From NCBI RefSeq assembly GCF_001443045.1, contig NZ_LKPJ01000039.1, forward strand, positions 1 to 57,449: a stretch of DNA of 57,449 nucleotides. Reading direction: 5' to 3'. Below the pieces are notes generated by a model that was not told where the DNA came from, ran no database searches, and saw only the letters and a list, made by a program, of their open reading frames with translations. The translations under genes were made by a program, and so were the position numbers. This document shows positions 43,658 through 50,942 of this stretch, piece after piece. Every line of letters starts with the position of its first letter. Within the stretch, counting starts at the first letter, position 1. This stretch comes from Burkholderia ambifaria. Lineage in GTDB: Bacteria; Pseudomonadota; Gammaproteobacteria; Burkholderiales; Burkholderiaceae.

Positions 43658-43945
43658 TCATTGGGAAACAAGAAGGCGCGATGCTTCTGATGGTGACTGA
43701 CCGGGCATCACATAGTGCAGCAGATGCTCGTTCTCCTCATCGCTCTTCTCGACGACTGCTTTCAACAAGTCAAGCGCATCGAACTGAAACGAATTGAAGG
43801 CCATCCGAGCGCTGAGTAGTGCGTCGAGAGGGGTGCGCTCTGGATCGAGGATGAACCATCCAATCTCCCGAAGCTTGTTCTCAATCCATTGGAATGAGAC
43901 GGTAAACTCCCCTATGCGTTGGTAAACGGCTTGTTCGTTGCTCAT
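43658..43945 (-). CDS. Small protein, last gene of the quinone-oxidase operon
   Basis: A 95-residue, acidic, probably all-helical protein beginning MSNEQAVYQRIGEFTVSFQW. No domain recognised, no signal peptide or membrane segment. Its ATG overlaps the stop of the flavoprotein gene upstream (ATGA at 43942-43945), the kind of coupling used elsewhere in this operon, which is the main reason to accept it. It might be a partner or stabilising protein of the complex, but nothing in the sequence says so. Confidence 0.6.
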   Translation of the reverse strand: MSNEQAVYQRIGEFTVSFQWIENKLREIGWFILDPERTPLDALLSARMAFNSFQFDALDLLKAVVEKSDEENEHLLHYVMPGQSPSEASRLLVSQ

Positions 43946-45486
43946 CGAATGTTCCTGTGGCGCCTAGGTATTCCCGCGCCGAAGACAGCGGGCTCGACCA
44001 TTTGCTTGCTCCACAGCCATTCGAGCAGCTGTTGCGCCCTGGCCGCTTCCATCGATCTGCCGAGAAACGCAATCAGTTCGAGCGGATGCGTTGCCCGCGT
44101 CAGCATGTCGAGGAGCGGAAACAGCGCCACGCCATCCCAGAACGCGACGGGTCGATCAAGACTCGGATGCTGCAAGGCGGGATGCGCGGTGACGCGGTCG
44201 CCGGTCGCGCAAGGCACCACGACAATGCCGGTATTGCGGGCGAAGCGGATCGGACTGTGCAAGGGCAACGGAGGCGCGGGCTCGCTGGGCTGGGGCTGGT
44301 TCGATGGCACGCGCGCCAATTCGTCTTGCAGCGCGTGCGTCATGAGGTCTACGCGCGCCGCGGTTTCGTCGCCGAGCGAGGACGTCGCAACCGTATCGGA
44401 CGTCAATGCGGGCGTCGAGCGCAGGCGCCAGAAAGGCGCTTCAGCGCACCATGCCTGACGGTAGTACCCGGCGGTCCATGCGAGGTGACGCGCCGCGCTT
44501 TCGATCAGGCGCGATTCGTAAAAGCGCTGCGCCAGTTCGCGCTCCGAGGCATCGCTTGCCCGGCACCACGTGTTGATCGCGATAGCGGCCTGTAGCGAGA
44601 AGCGCATCGCCTTCTCGACGCCCGAGGACGAGATCGGGTCGAGCGCGAAGGCCGCGTCGCCGAGCTTGATGCGTCCGTCCTGCCAGGAGAGCGCGTCGAC
44701 GTAGGGTGTCGATACGCACATGCGCGGCAAATCGCACCAAGGCAAACCTGCCATGTCCTTGAACAACGCGCTTCGCGTGCAGGCGTTGCGCAAGACAGAC
44801 TCCGGCTCGCGTTCGAGCGCACCATCCCGCGCGGAGGGATCGAACGTGAACATAACCCGGTAACGGCCGCCCGGCAGCGCGGCGCCCCACATCCATCCGT
44901 CATCGAGCGCTTCCACGCGCGTGGCGGCATCGGCATGCGCAGCCGGTGTTTCCATCGCGGCTTCGGCCCATACCGTGGACAGCCGAGGCGCTTGCAAGCG
45001 CTGCGGCTCGCGCCGGCTCTGCCGGCCCTGGGCATCGAGCAGCACGTGCGCCTCGACGTTCCGCAGCCCGTCGGGCGTAGCGATTTGCACGCGCCAGGCA
45101 CCGGGCGCTCCGTCGACTTGCGCGAGGCTCGCCGGCCGCAGCACGTCCACGCCGCGCGCCACGGCCAGGCGCAGCAGCGCCGCATCGAATGCGGCGCGCT
45201 CCACGACGGCGCCGTCGTGCGCCACCGTCTCGATCGATTCGCTCGTCCAACGTACGCTCGTGGGCTTGCCTGCGAGGATGGGAACGGATTCGAGCACCTC
45301 GTCAGCGTCGAGGTAGCCGATGATGTTTCTGACACCCGGCGTCAGCGCTTCCCCGATCTGCGGACGAGGCCATAGCGGGCTTCGCTCGACGAGCAGCACG
45401 CGATGCCCGAGATGGTTCAAGCGAAGCGCCACGCACAGGCCAGCGGGACCGGCGCCGGTCACGAGCATGTCGAACGTGCGATTCAC
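43942..45486 (-). CDS. LodB/QhpG-like flavoprotein, cofactor maturation
   Basis: A 514-residue FAD-dependent monooxygenase-like protein of the tryptophan halogenase-type fold. FAD motifs are VTGAGPAGLCVALRL, PRPQIGEALTPG, LLDAQGRQSR and IKLGDAAFALDPISSSG. LodB and QhpG, of this type, hydroxylate the Trp that becomes the cysteine tryptophylquinone in LodA and QHNDH. The first 370 residues cover that fold; a C-terminal extension of about 130 residues (from about DELARVPSN) is longer than in LodB and ends in a possible winged-helix segment. GTG at 45486 is chosen since it overlaps the radical SAM stop (GTGA) and the FAD motif follows at once. The frame stays open to 45849 only by chance. Confidence 0.82.
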   Translation of the reverse strand: MNRTFDMLVTGAGPAGLCVALRLNHLGHRVLLVERSPLWPRPQIGEALTPGVRNIIGYLDADEVLESVPILAGKPTSVRWTSESIETVAHDGAVVERAAFDAALLRLAVARGVDVLRPASLAQVDGAPGAWRVQIATPDGLRNVEAHVLLDAQGRQSRREPQRLQAPRLSTVWAEAAMETPAAHADAATRVEALDDGWMWGAALPGGRYRVMFTFDPSARDGALEREPESVLRNACTRSALFKDMAGLPWCDLPRMCVSTPYVDALSWQDGRIKLGDAAFALDPISSSGVEKAMRFSLQAAIAINTWCRASDASERELAQRFYESRLIESAARHLAWTAGYYRQAWCAEAPFWRLRSTPALTSDTVATSSLGDETAARVDLMTHALQDELARVPSNQPQPSEPAPPLPLHSPIRFARNTGIVVVPCATGDRVTAHPALQHPSLDRPVAFWDGVALFPLLDMLTRATHPLELIAFLGRSMEAARAQQLLEWLWSKQMVEPAVFGAGIPRRHRNIR

Positions 45487-46916
45487 GCCGTTCCCGCACC
45501 ACTGGACGACGCGCCAGGCGAACCGGCAAACCAGGCCGGTGCATAGCGCGCGAGCCTGCCGTGCGCGCCGATTGCATAGTGCAGCCAGCCGCGGATGTAA
45601 TCGCAGGCGCTGCGTCCGCGCTCGAGGACCTCGTGATGGCATCCGCCGCCGCAAAGATAGCGCGCCCAGCATGCATTGCAGGGCTGTTGCTTGTGCACGT
45701 GACGCTCGGCGAGCCAGATCGTCTGGCGCGCCTGATCGACGCCCGTGGAGAGATGCCCCATGACGCCGGCCTCGTCGCCGACGAAGCGGTGACACGCCGC
45801 CAGTTCGCCATCGGCGGAGACGCCGAAATACCCCGCCCCTGCGCCGCACGGATACGGCCGATGCGTGCCGCGCTGGATTTCGCGCAGCGCGTTCTGCATG
45901 TTCGAGAACGGGTAGCGCTCGCCGCGCATGACCTTTTGCTCGAACGCGAGCCCGCAGGCGATCATCCCTTGCAGCATGTCTGCCATATCGTCCGGGCCCA
46001 TTTCCGCGCGGCCGTTCGAAGCGCGCAGCAGCGGCGAGAAGCCAACGCTGTGAAACCCCATGTCGACGAAAGTATCGAGCGTGCTCGGCAAGTCGAGATT
46101 GAACGGCGTGACGGTCACGCGCGCCGAGACCTGCATGCGCCGCTGGCGCGCAAGCAACGGTGTCACGCGCTCGACGATGTGATCGAACGAGCCCATACCG
46201 CCCTTGAACGGACGCAAGCGGTCATGCACGGGCGCGGGGCCGTCGAGGCTGACGGTGACAGCGAAGCCGTGCTCTTCGAAGAACGCCCCGTCGTCTTCCT
46301 GCAGCAGACTGCCGTTCGTCGTCACTGAAAATTGGCATCGGATTCCGCGGGCATCGGCGCGCTCCCTCGCGTGGACAGTCGCCGCGCGCAGCACCGCGCG
46401 ATTGGCGAGCGGCTCACCGCCCATGAATGCAAGATTGATCTTGCCGCCCTCGCTCGCCTGCTCGATCAGCAGGTCGACTGCCGTAAGCGCGGTTTCGAGC
46501 GGCATGTTCTTTGCCTTGCCGCCAAATTCCCCTTGCTGGGCGTAGCAATAGGTGCAGCCGAGATTGCATTTCTGCGCGACGGCAAGCGACAACGCGTGCA
46601 CCGGCATCTCGGTCAAGGGCTCGTCGTCGATCGCCGGGCGCATGTCGAGCCCGCGGCTCGCGACCAGCGAGGCGACGGCCTGCGCATCCCCGTCCTCGAG
46701 CGCCGCCTGAAACGCGTCATGCAGATCGTGCGGCACATGAAACAGGCGGCTGCCGTTCACGAGCAACAGTTGCGCGCCCTCCGCGTCCTCGACCACGTGG
46801 ATCCCGGGATGCCGCGGGCGCGACGCCTCGACGATGCGCGCCGCCATCGCCGACGCCAGCGGCGCGAGCCGCGCCGCCGCGCGCGGCTCGACGGCGGGTT
46901 CAGGTTTCATCGGCAT
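45483..46916 (-). CDS. Radical SAM/SPASM peptide-modifying enzyme, QhpD-like
   Basis: A 477-residue radical SAM enzyme. The SAM cluster motif CNLGCTYC is at residues 117-124, FMGGEPLA follows, and the SPASM region has CGAGAGYFGVSADGELAAC and CNACWARYLCGGGCHHE. This C-terminal pattern matches QhpD, which forms thioether cross-links in quinohemoprotein amine dehydrogenase, and related peptide cyclases. About 100 N-terminal residues precede the barrel and may recognise the substrate protein. The start overlaps the split-LodA C-subunit gene by 17 bases, suggesting that that protein is its substrate. Confidence 0.88.
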   Translation of the reverse strand: MPMKPEPAVEPRAAARLAPLASAMAARIVEASRPRHPGIHVVEDAEGAQLLLVNGSRLFHVPHDLHDAFQAALEDGDAQAVASLVASRGLDMRPAIDDEPLTEMPVHALSLAVAQKCNLGCTYCYAQQGEFGGKAKNMPLETALTAVDLLIEQASEGGKINLAFMGGEPLANRAVLRAATVHARERADARGIRCQFSVTTNGSLLQEDDGAFFEEHGFAVTVSLDGPAPVHDRLRPFKGGMGSFDHIVERVTPLLARQRRMQVSARVTVTPFNLDLPSTLDTFVDMGFHSVGFSPLLRASNGRAEMGPDDMADMLQGMIACGLAFEQKVMRGERYPFSNMQNALREIQRGTHRPYPCGAGAGYFGVSADGELAACHRFVGDEAGVMGHLSTGVDQARQTIWLAERHVHKQQPCNACWARYLCGGGCHHEVLERGRSACDYIRGWLHYAIGAHGRLARYAPAWFAGSPGASSSGAGTA

Positions 46917-47763
46917 CCTTGCCTCGGATCACGAACTGCAGATCTTCCTGCCAGGACCGGAACAGATCGTCGTAGGACCACAGCCGCGTGTCAACGCGAT
47001 TGTCCGGCACGTACGTGCCCGTGCGGCGCTTGGAGAGCCACATGTCGCCGCGCGCCAGCCCGTCGTCGCCCGGCTCGACATTGACGAAGTCGGGCCGCGA
47101 CGCGGCCCAGTAGTAGCACGCGCATTCGCGATAGTCGTTCTGCCAGGGCGCGCAGAGCCCTTGCGTCAGCTCGCCCGGCTTCAGCATCTCGCGGTTGAAG
47201 CTCGCGGTGTCGCCCTCGAAAAAGCGCCTCAGCGTGAGCGTCGCCTTCAGGGTCTCAGTTTTGCCTTGGTCGTAGTACACCTCTTCCAGGGCGTTCTCGT
47301 GAGCCGTGAATTCGCATTCGACCGACTGGCCCTGCAAATGCACGATGCGGGCGATGGAGTTCGACCACTCCATGAACGACACCGCATTCGGATTGGGCTT
47401 GCTCGCCAGCGTGACAGGATCCCCGTCAGGCAGCACCGGCCCTTTCGTGAGGACCATCGTGCCGACCTTGTGGCCGTCGAAGCTCAGCAGGCGGCGCGAC
47501 TTGAGATGCTCGTAGCCCGGCTCCGCATCGACGACGTAGTTGTTGTTCTCGACCAGCGTGATGCCGACGAATGCGCGCCGCCAGAGATTGCGGAAATCGA
47601 ACTCCAGGCCCGGGAAGCAATTCGAAATCGCCGTGCGCGACAGCACCGAGGCCGGGTTGCCCACGCCGCGATGGTGAATCTGCGCGGTCAGGTTGGACGC
47701 GCGGATCTCCCCGTTGCCGGGCTGCTCGTGGTCTTTCGGAACGTTCGGATCGTTAGCCGACAT
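46900..47763 (-). CDS. LodA-type CTQ oxidase, C-terminal half as separate subunit
   Basis: A 287-residue protein matching the C-terminal half of LodA/GoxA-type quinone oxidases. Shared features: SNCFPGLEFDFRNLW near residue 48 (LodA PGIEMTW region), and PGELTQGLCAPWQNDYREC at 196-214, aligned with the LodA segment that ends in the cross-linked Cys. CYYWAASRPDFV follows, aligned with the segment holding the quinone Trp. By this alignment the CTQ pair would be Cys214 and Trp219. LodA itself has 65 residues between them. AGGGAGAC precedes the ATG, which overlaps the N-subunit gene by 11 bases. The two halves together are about 765 residues, near LodA's length. Assignment is from motif alignment by eye. 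Confidence 0.8.
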   Translation of the reverse strand: MSANDPNVPKDHEQPGNGEIRASNLTAQIHHRGVGNPASVLSRTAISNCFPGLEFDFRNLWRRAFVGITLVENNNYVVDAEPGYEHLKSRRLLSFDGHKVGTMVLTKGPVLPDGDPVTLASKPNPNAVSFMEWSNSIARIVHLQGQSVECEFTAHENALEEVYYDQGKTETLKATLTLRRFFEGDTASFNREMLKPGELTQGLCAPWQNDYRECACYYWAASRPDFVNVEPGDDGLARGDMWLSKRRTGTYVPDNRVDTRLWSYDDLFRSWQEDLQFVIRGKDADET

Positions 47764-49189
47764 GCTTGTCTCCCTTCGGATCAGGTTGTCCGAACATCGC
47801 GTCTCGCGCCGCCTTGATCACAAGGTTGATGTGGCGGCGCGTAAGCGTCAGGCTACGGCCATCCGCCCCGCGCATCAGGGCCGGCATCTTGCGCAAGCCC
47901 TCGGCGGTCAGGTCGCCGATGTCCTCGGGCTGGCGCAGCAGCTTGGCGAACCACGGCGCGCCACCCGCCGCCAGCGTGCTGAACACGCGCTCGTGCAACG
48001 CACGCAGCGCGAGATTGTCGACGATCGATTCGGCGGCAATCGGCTCGTAATAGCGCTCGAAGTCGGCCGTGTTCTGCCGCACCATCGTGCTCGCGACGTT
48101 GAGCCTTCCGTTGACCGGGTTGCCGTTCATGACGGCGGTGTTCATGAGGCGGATCGTTTCGAGCGCACGCAGGACGATCTCCGTGGCTTCGTCGATCGAT
48201 ACGCTCTCTTCCGGGACGTGGATACCGTGGAGAATCTGCTCCATCTCGTCAGACACCACGCGCACCGGCATGGTATCGGGCGCATAGGCCGGCGGCCCGG
48301 CGCCGATATAGCCGTGCGCACGCAGCGTGGAGCCGTCCCTCCTCGTCAGCACGACTTGCACGTAGCCATCGCATTCGTCGTCGAGATAGCCCCAGCTGAC
48401 TTGATTGCCATCCTTGTCGGCGTATCCGGCAAAAATCTGCGCGGGGTTGGTCGGCGCGGGATGCTCCTTCGTGGGGCCGCCCGCCTCCCTGAAGCCGAGC
48501 CACTTGCCCGGCGTCTCGGCGTAGAGCAGGAGATCGTCGCGATCGATAACGGGATCGAGCTTCAGCTCGTCTTCGCGTTCCTTGTCCGAGGTGCGACGCA
48601 CCAGCCGCGTGCCGTACACGATACCGGCGGCAGGGGTGTAGCGCAGGCGGATCTCGGGGAACTGCGCCGTCGGCTTGACGAACTGGACGTGGCCGAGCGG
48701 AAGATGCCGCCCCGGGCGAAAGTGCTCGCAATGGCCTTGCATCGCGTGCCGCTTGTGATCCTTGAGGCCGGTCAGGTTCGCGTGGATCTTGTCGTTCGCG
48801 TCGTTGGTGCGGCGGTAGATCTTGATGTTGCCCAGATGGATATCCCAATGCAGGGCGTCGAGATCGAGTTGTTCCGCCGCGAGCAATTGCAGCGTGAGCG
48901 GCTGCAGCGTATGGGGCGCCTCGCTCGTGCGCGCAAACACTTCGAGAAAAGGCGCGACAGGCCGCACCTTCTTGTTCTCGTCCTTGAAGCGGATCGTGTC
49001 GGGCACATAGGCCTTCACGATCTCGCCGCTTTCGGGATCCACCTCCAGCGTGGTGCACGGCACGATGCGTCGAAAGTCGAGCGGGTTGTCGGGATCGACG
49101 ACGAGGTCGAACGCTTCCAGCGGCGTCGCCGCGGCGCCCAGCCTGCCGACCGCGATGGGCGGCAAAATCCGGAGTTCCAGTATCGGCAT
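47753..49189 (-). CDS. LodA-type CTQ oxidase, N-terminal half as separate subunit
   Basis: A 478-residue protein matching the N-terminal half of LodA-like proteins: PPIAVGRLG near residue 10, LHWDIHLGNIKIY at 113-125, a RLRYTPAAGIVYG strand region near 182, WGYLDDECDGYVQVVL at 266-281 and AYAPDT at 301-306. There is no signal peptide. The N-half in LodA is mainly structural and helps form the active-site channel; here it must pair with the C-subunit encoded 11 bases into its own 3' end, in another frame. AGGAGCCGCAC precedes the ATG, 9 bases after the ferritin-like gene's stop. A frameshift in a once single gene is the alternative, but separate ribosome sites favour a true split. Confidence 0.78.
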   Translation of the reverse strand: MPILELRILPPIAVGRLGAAATPLEAFDLVVDPDNPLDFRRIVPCTTLEVDPESGEIVKAYVPDTIRFKDENKKVRPVAPFLEVFARTSEAPHTLQPLTLQLLAAEQLDLDALHWDIHLGNIKIYRRTNDANDKIHANLTGLKDHKRHAMQGHCEHFRPGRHLPLGHVQFVKPTAQFPEIRLRYTPAAGIVYGTRLVRRTSDKEREDELKLDPVIDRDDLLLYAETPGKWLGFREAGGPTKEHPAPTNPAQIFAGYADKDGNQVSWGYLDDECDGYVQVVLTRRDGSTLRAHGYIGAGPPAYAPDTMPVRVVSDEMEQILHGIHVPEESVSIDEATEIVLRALETIRLMNTAVMNGNPVNGRLNVASTMVRQNTADFERYYEPIAAESIVDNLALRALHERVFSTLAAGGAPWFAKLLRQPEDIGDLTAEGLRKMPALMRGADGRSLTLTRRHINLVIKAARDAMFGQPDPKGDKHVG

Positions 49190-49198
49190 GTGCGGCTC

Positions 49199-50728
49199 CT
49201 AGAGTAGCGCCAGGTCGACGTCGCCGGACAGGATGCGCCTGACGACAGCGGCCAGGTTCTTGTCGGCTTCGCGCAGACTGAGCAAATACGGATGGCGCTC
49301 GGCATCGGTCTTGGCCAGCAAGGCCACCACGAGGTTCTCCGAGGCCGCGAGCAGATCGAGGTGCCCGCGCCAGCGGTTTGCCTCACCGAACGGGCTGTTG
49401 AGCGTATAGGGCATCTGGAACGGCGGCCCCGCGAGCGACGCGTCCGGCTCGATCGACACGCGCGACTGCATCAGGATCTCCGAGAGCGCGCGCAGGTTGT
49501 ACATCTCGCCGAACGCCGCATTGACGATCGTGCCGCGCGGCGTGAACTGCCCGGCCGCATTGAGCCCGCCGTAGAGCGTGAAGCTGTGGATCAGGTACTG
49601 CAGCAGCATGCGGTAGCGCAGGTTGAACAGCGACGCCCACAGCTGGGTCACCGGCTCGGTGATGGGCGTCACGGGCGCGCCGCCCTGCTCCGGCTCGAGT
49701 TCGGGGTCGAGCGCCACGTAGGGATTGACCGCGACGGGCCGCGAAGGCCGCCAGGTGTCGTCTACCTTCGCCGCGTGCAGCTCGGCCGCCGCTGCCGGAT
49801 AGGCTTCCGTCCAGGCTTCTTCGAGAAAGTCGTCGGGGCGTGCGGCCAGCCAGATGTCGGCGTCGCACAGCTCGCCTTCGAGGACCGCAAGCATCTCGAC
49901 ATAGATCCGCAAGAAGCGCACGAAATGCGAGGGATCCTTGCCGTGGGGCGCCTCCCCTTGCTTGGAGATTTTATCCAGCGCGTTCACCGCGTCGTCGCGC
50001 GAGGTGGCGGGCATCACGAGCACGTCCGGCGTTCCGCCTAGAGAGCGACCGCCGCCGCTGCCCCTGTGGCCGCCCTTGTACCCGCGTCCCCATTCGGCGA
50101 AGTCCGCCTGGCAACGGTAGGTGTCGGCCTGGAAGACATCATCGGGCAGGTGGTCCCTGACGAGCGGAATCAGCGTATGAAACAGCTCGGCGACCTGATG
50201 AGGCCTGGATGCCTGCTCGCCGACGCGCCGGCGGATATCCTTGCCCAGCTCGCCGCCGTCCCAATCGAGCGGCGCCTCCGTATAGACGTATTTCGCGAGC
50301 GAATCCAGCGTCAGCGGTTCGAGCATGAAAGGGAACGGATAGAACGGCGTATCCCACGGGTAATCGTCACGCTCGAAATGCAAGGGCGAGCCGATCAGAC
50401 GCAGCACGTTCTGCACCGTGATCAGGTGGCCCATCTCCTCCTTGGCGATGCCGAGGATGGTTTCCTGCCAATTGCGGACCGTGTCGCGAAACGCCTCCGG
50501 CACCTGCGGCCCGCCCAGCGAATAGCCGGCGTACAGATACTGCACCATCAGGCAATGTTCGATTTCCGCGTCGATGGACAGCAGATAGGTGACGTAGTCG
50601 CGCGTCGAGAGTTCATGCTTGAGCAGATGCTTGATGGAATAGTCTTCGGCGGCCGGCTCGCCAAGCGCAAGCCGCTCCAGGGATGAACCGCCGGGCGCGA
50701 GATGCCGCCACAGTCTGAGAGATTGCAT
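49199..50728 (-). CDS. VioB-like ferritin-fold protein
   Basis: A 509-residue protein with a ferritin-like domain of the VioB/RebD (iminophenyl-pyruvate dimer synthase) type. DAEIEHCLMVQYLYAGYSL at 53-71 and ILGIAKEEMGHLITVQN at 91-107 give the Glu and ExxH residues of a possible di-iron site; ERDDYPWDTPFYPFPFMLEPL is also VioB-like. A second half of about 250 residues contains another helical region (LWASLFNLRYRMLLQYLIHSF). VioB couples two imines made by the amino-acid oxidase VioA. Here an amino-acid oxidase gene is immediately upstream, the same pairing. AAGGAGCGGCA precedes the ATG. Confidence 0.8.
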   Translation of the reverse strand: MQSLRLWRHLAPGGSSLERLALGEPAAEDYSIKHLLKHELSTRDYVTYLLSIDAEIEHCLMVQYLYAGYSLGGPQVPEAFRDTVRNWQETILGIAKEEMGHLITVQNVLRLIGSPLHFERDDYPWDTPFYPFPFMLEPLTLDSLAKYVYTEAPLDWDGGELGKDIRRRVGEQASRPHQVAELFHTLIPLVRDHLPDDVFQADTYRCQADFAEWGRGYKGGHRGSGGGRSLGGTPDVLVMPATSRDDAVNALDKISKQGEAPHGKDPSHFVRFLRIYVEMLAVLEGELCDADIWLAARPDDFLEEAWTEAYPAAAAELHAAKVDDTWRPSRPVAVNPYVALDPELEPEQGGAPVTPITEPVTQLWASLFNLRYRMLLQYLIHSFTLYGGLNAAGQFTPRGTIVNAAFGEMYNLRALSEILMQSRVSIEPDASLAGPPFQMPYTLNSPFGEANRWRGHLDLLAASENLVVALLAKTDAERHPYLLSLREADKNLAAVVRRILSGDVDLALL

Positions 50729-50842
50729 TGCCGCTCCTTATTACCTGCGTCTGAAATAGAGGGTCGTGCAGTACTGCAGGGAATGGCTGGTACTTCGGTA
50801 TTGATGCGCGCCAAACGTCTCTCGACTAGCCGCGCGGTCGTT

Positions 50843-50874
50843 CGAGCGGGCGCGTCACCGAACCCTCCCGCTCG
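50843..50874. other. Hairpin in the 214-base gap of the operon
   Basis: CGAGCGGG and CCCGCTCG form an eight-pair stem with a 16-base loop between the amino-acid oxidase and ferritin-like genes. No T-run follows on the minus strand. It may mark an attenuator or processing site; no promoter is evident in the gap. Confidence 0.3.
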
Positions 50875-50942
50875 TCTTTCTCGGCTCCAGCGCTCCGTAG
50901 AGATCCGCGGCACGTTCAACTGCGACCGCATGCGCCGAACAA

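Noticed and set aside
47741..47761. GTTAGC half-site near the LodA C-subunit start
   Set aside because: Only half of the LacI palindrome, and it lies inside coding sequence; expected by chance.
46900..49189. Sequencing error splitting LodA
   Set aside because: Not excluded, but the second gene has its own ribosome site and Met start and the overlap is short and clean, so a genuine split is preferred.
47693..49207. 504-codon plus-strand open frame opposite the LodA N-subunit gene
   Set aside because: Arg/His/Asp-rich text without motifs; it is the antisense shadow of a GC-rich gene that has a ribosome site and family motifs.
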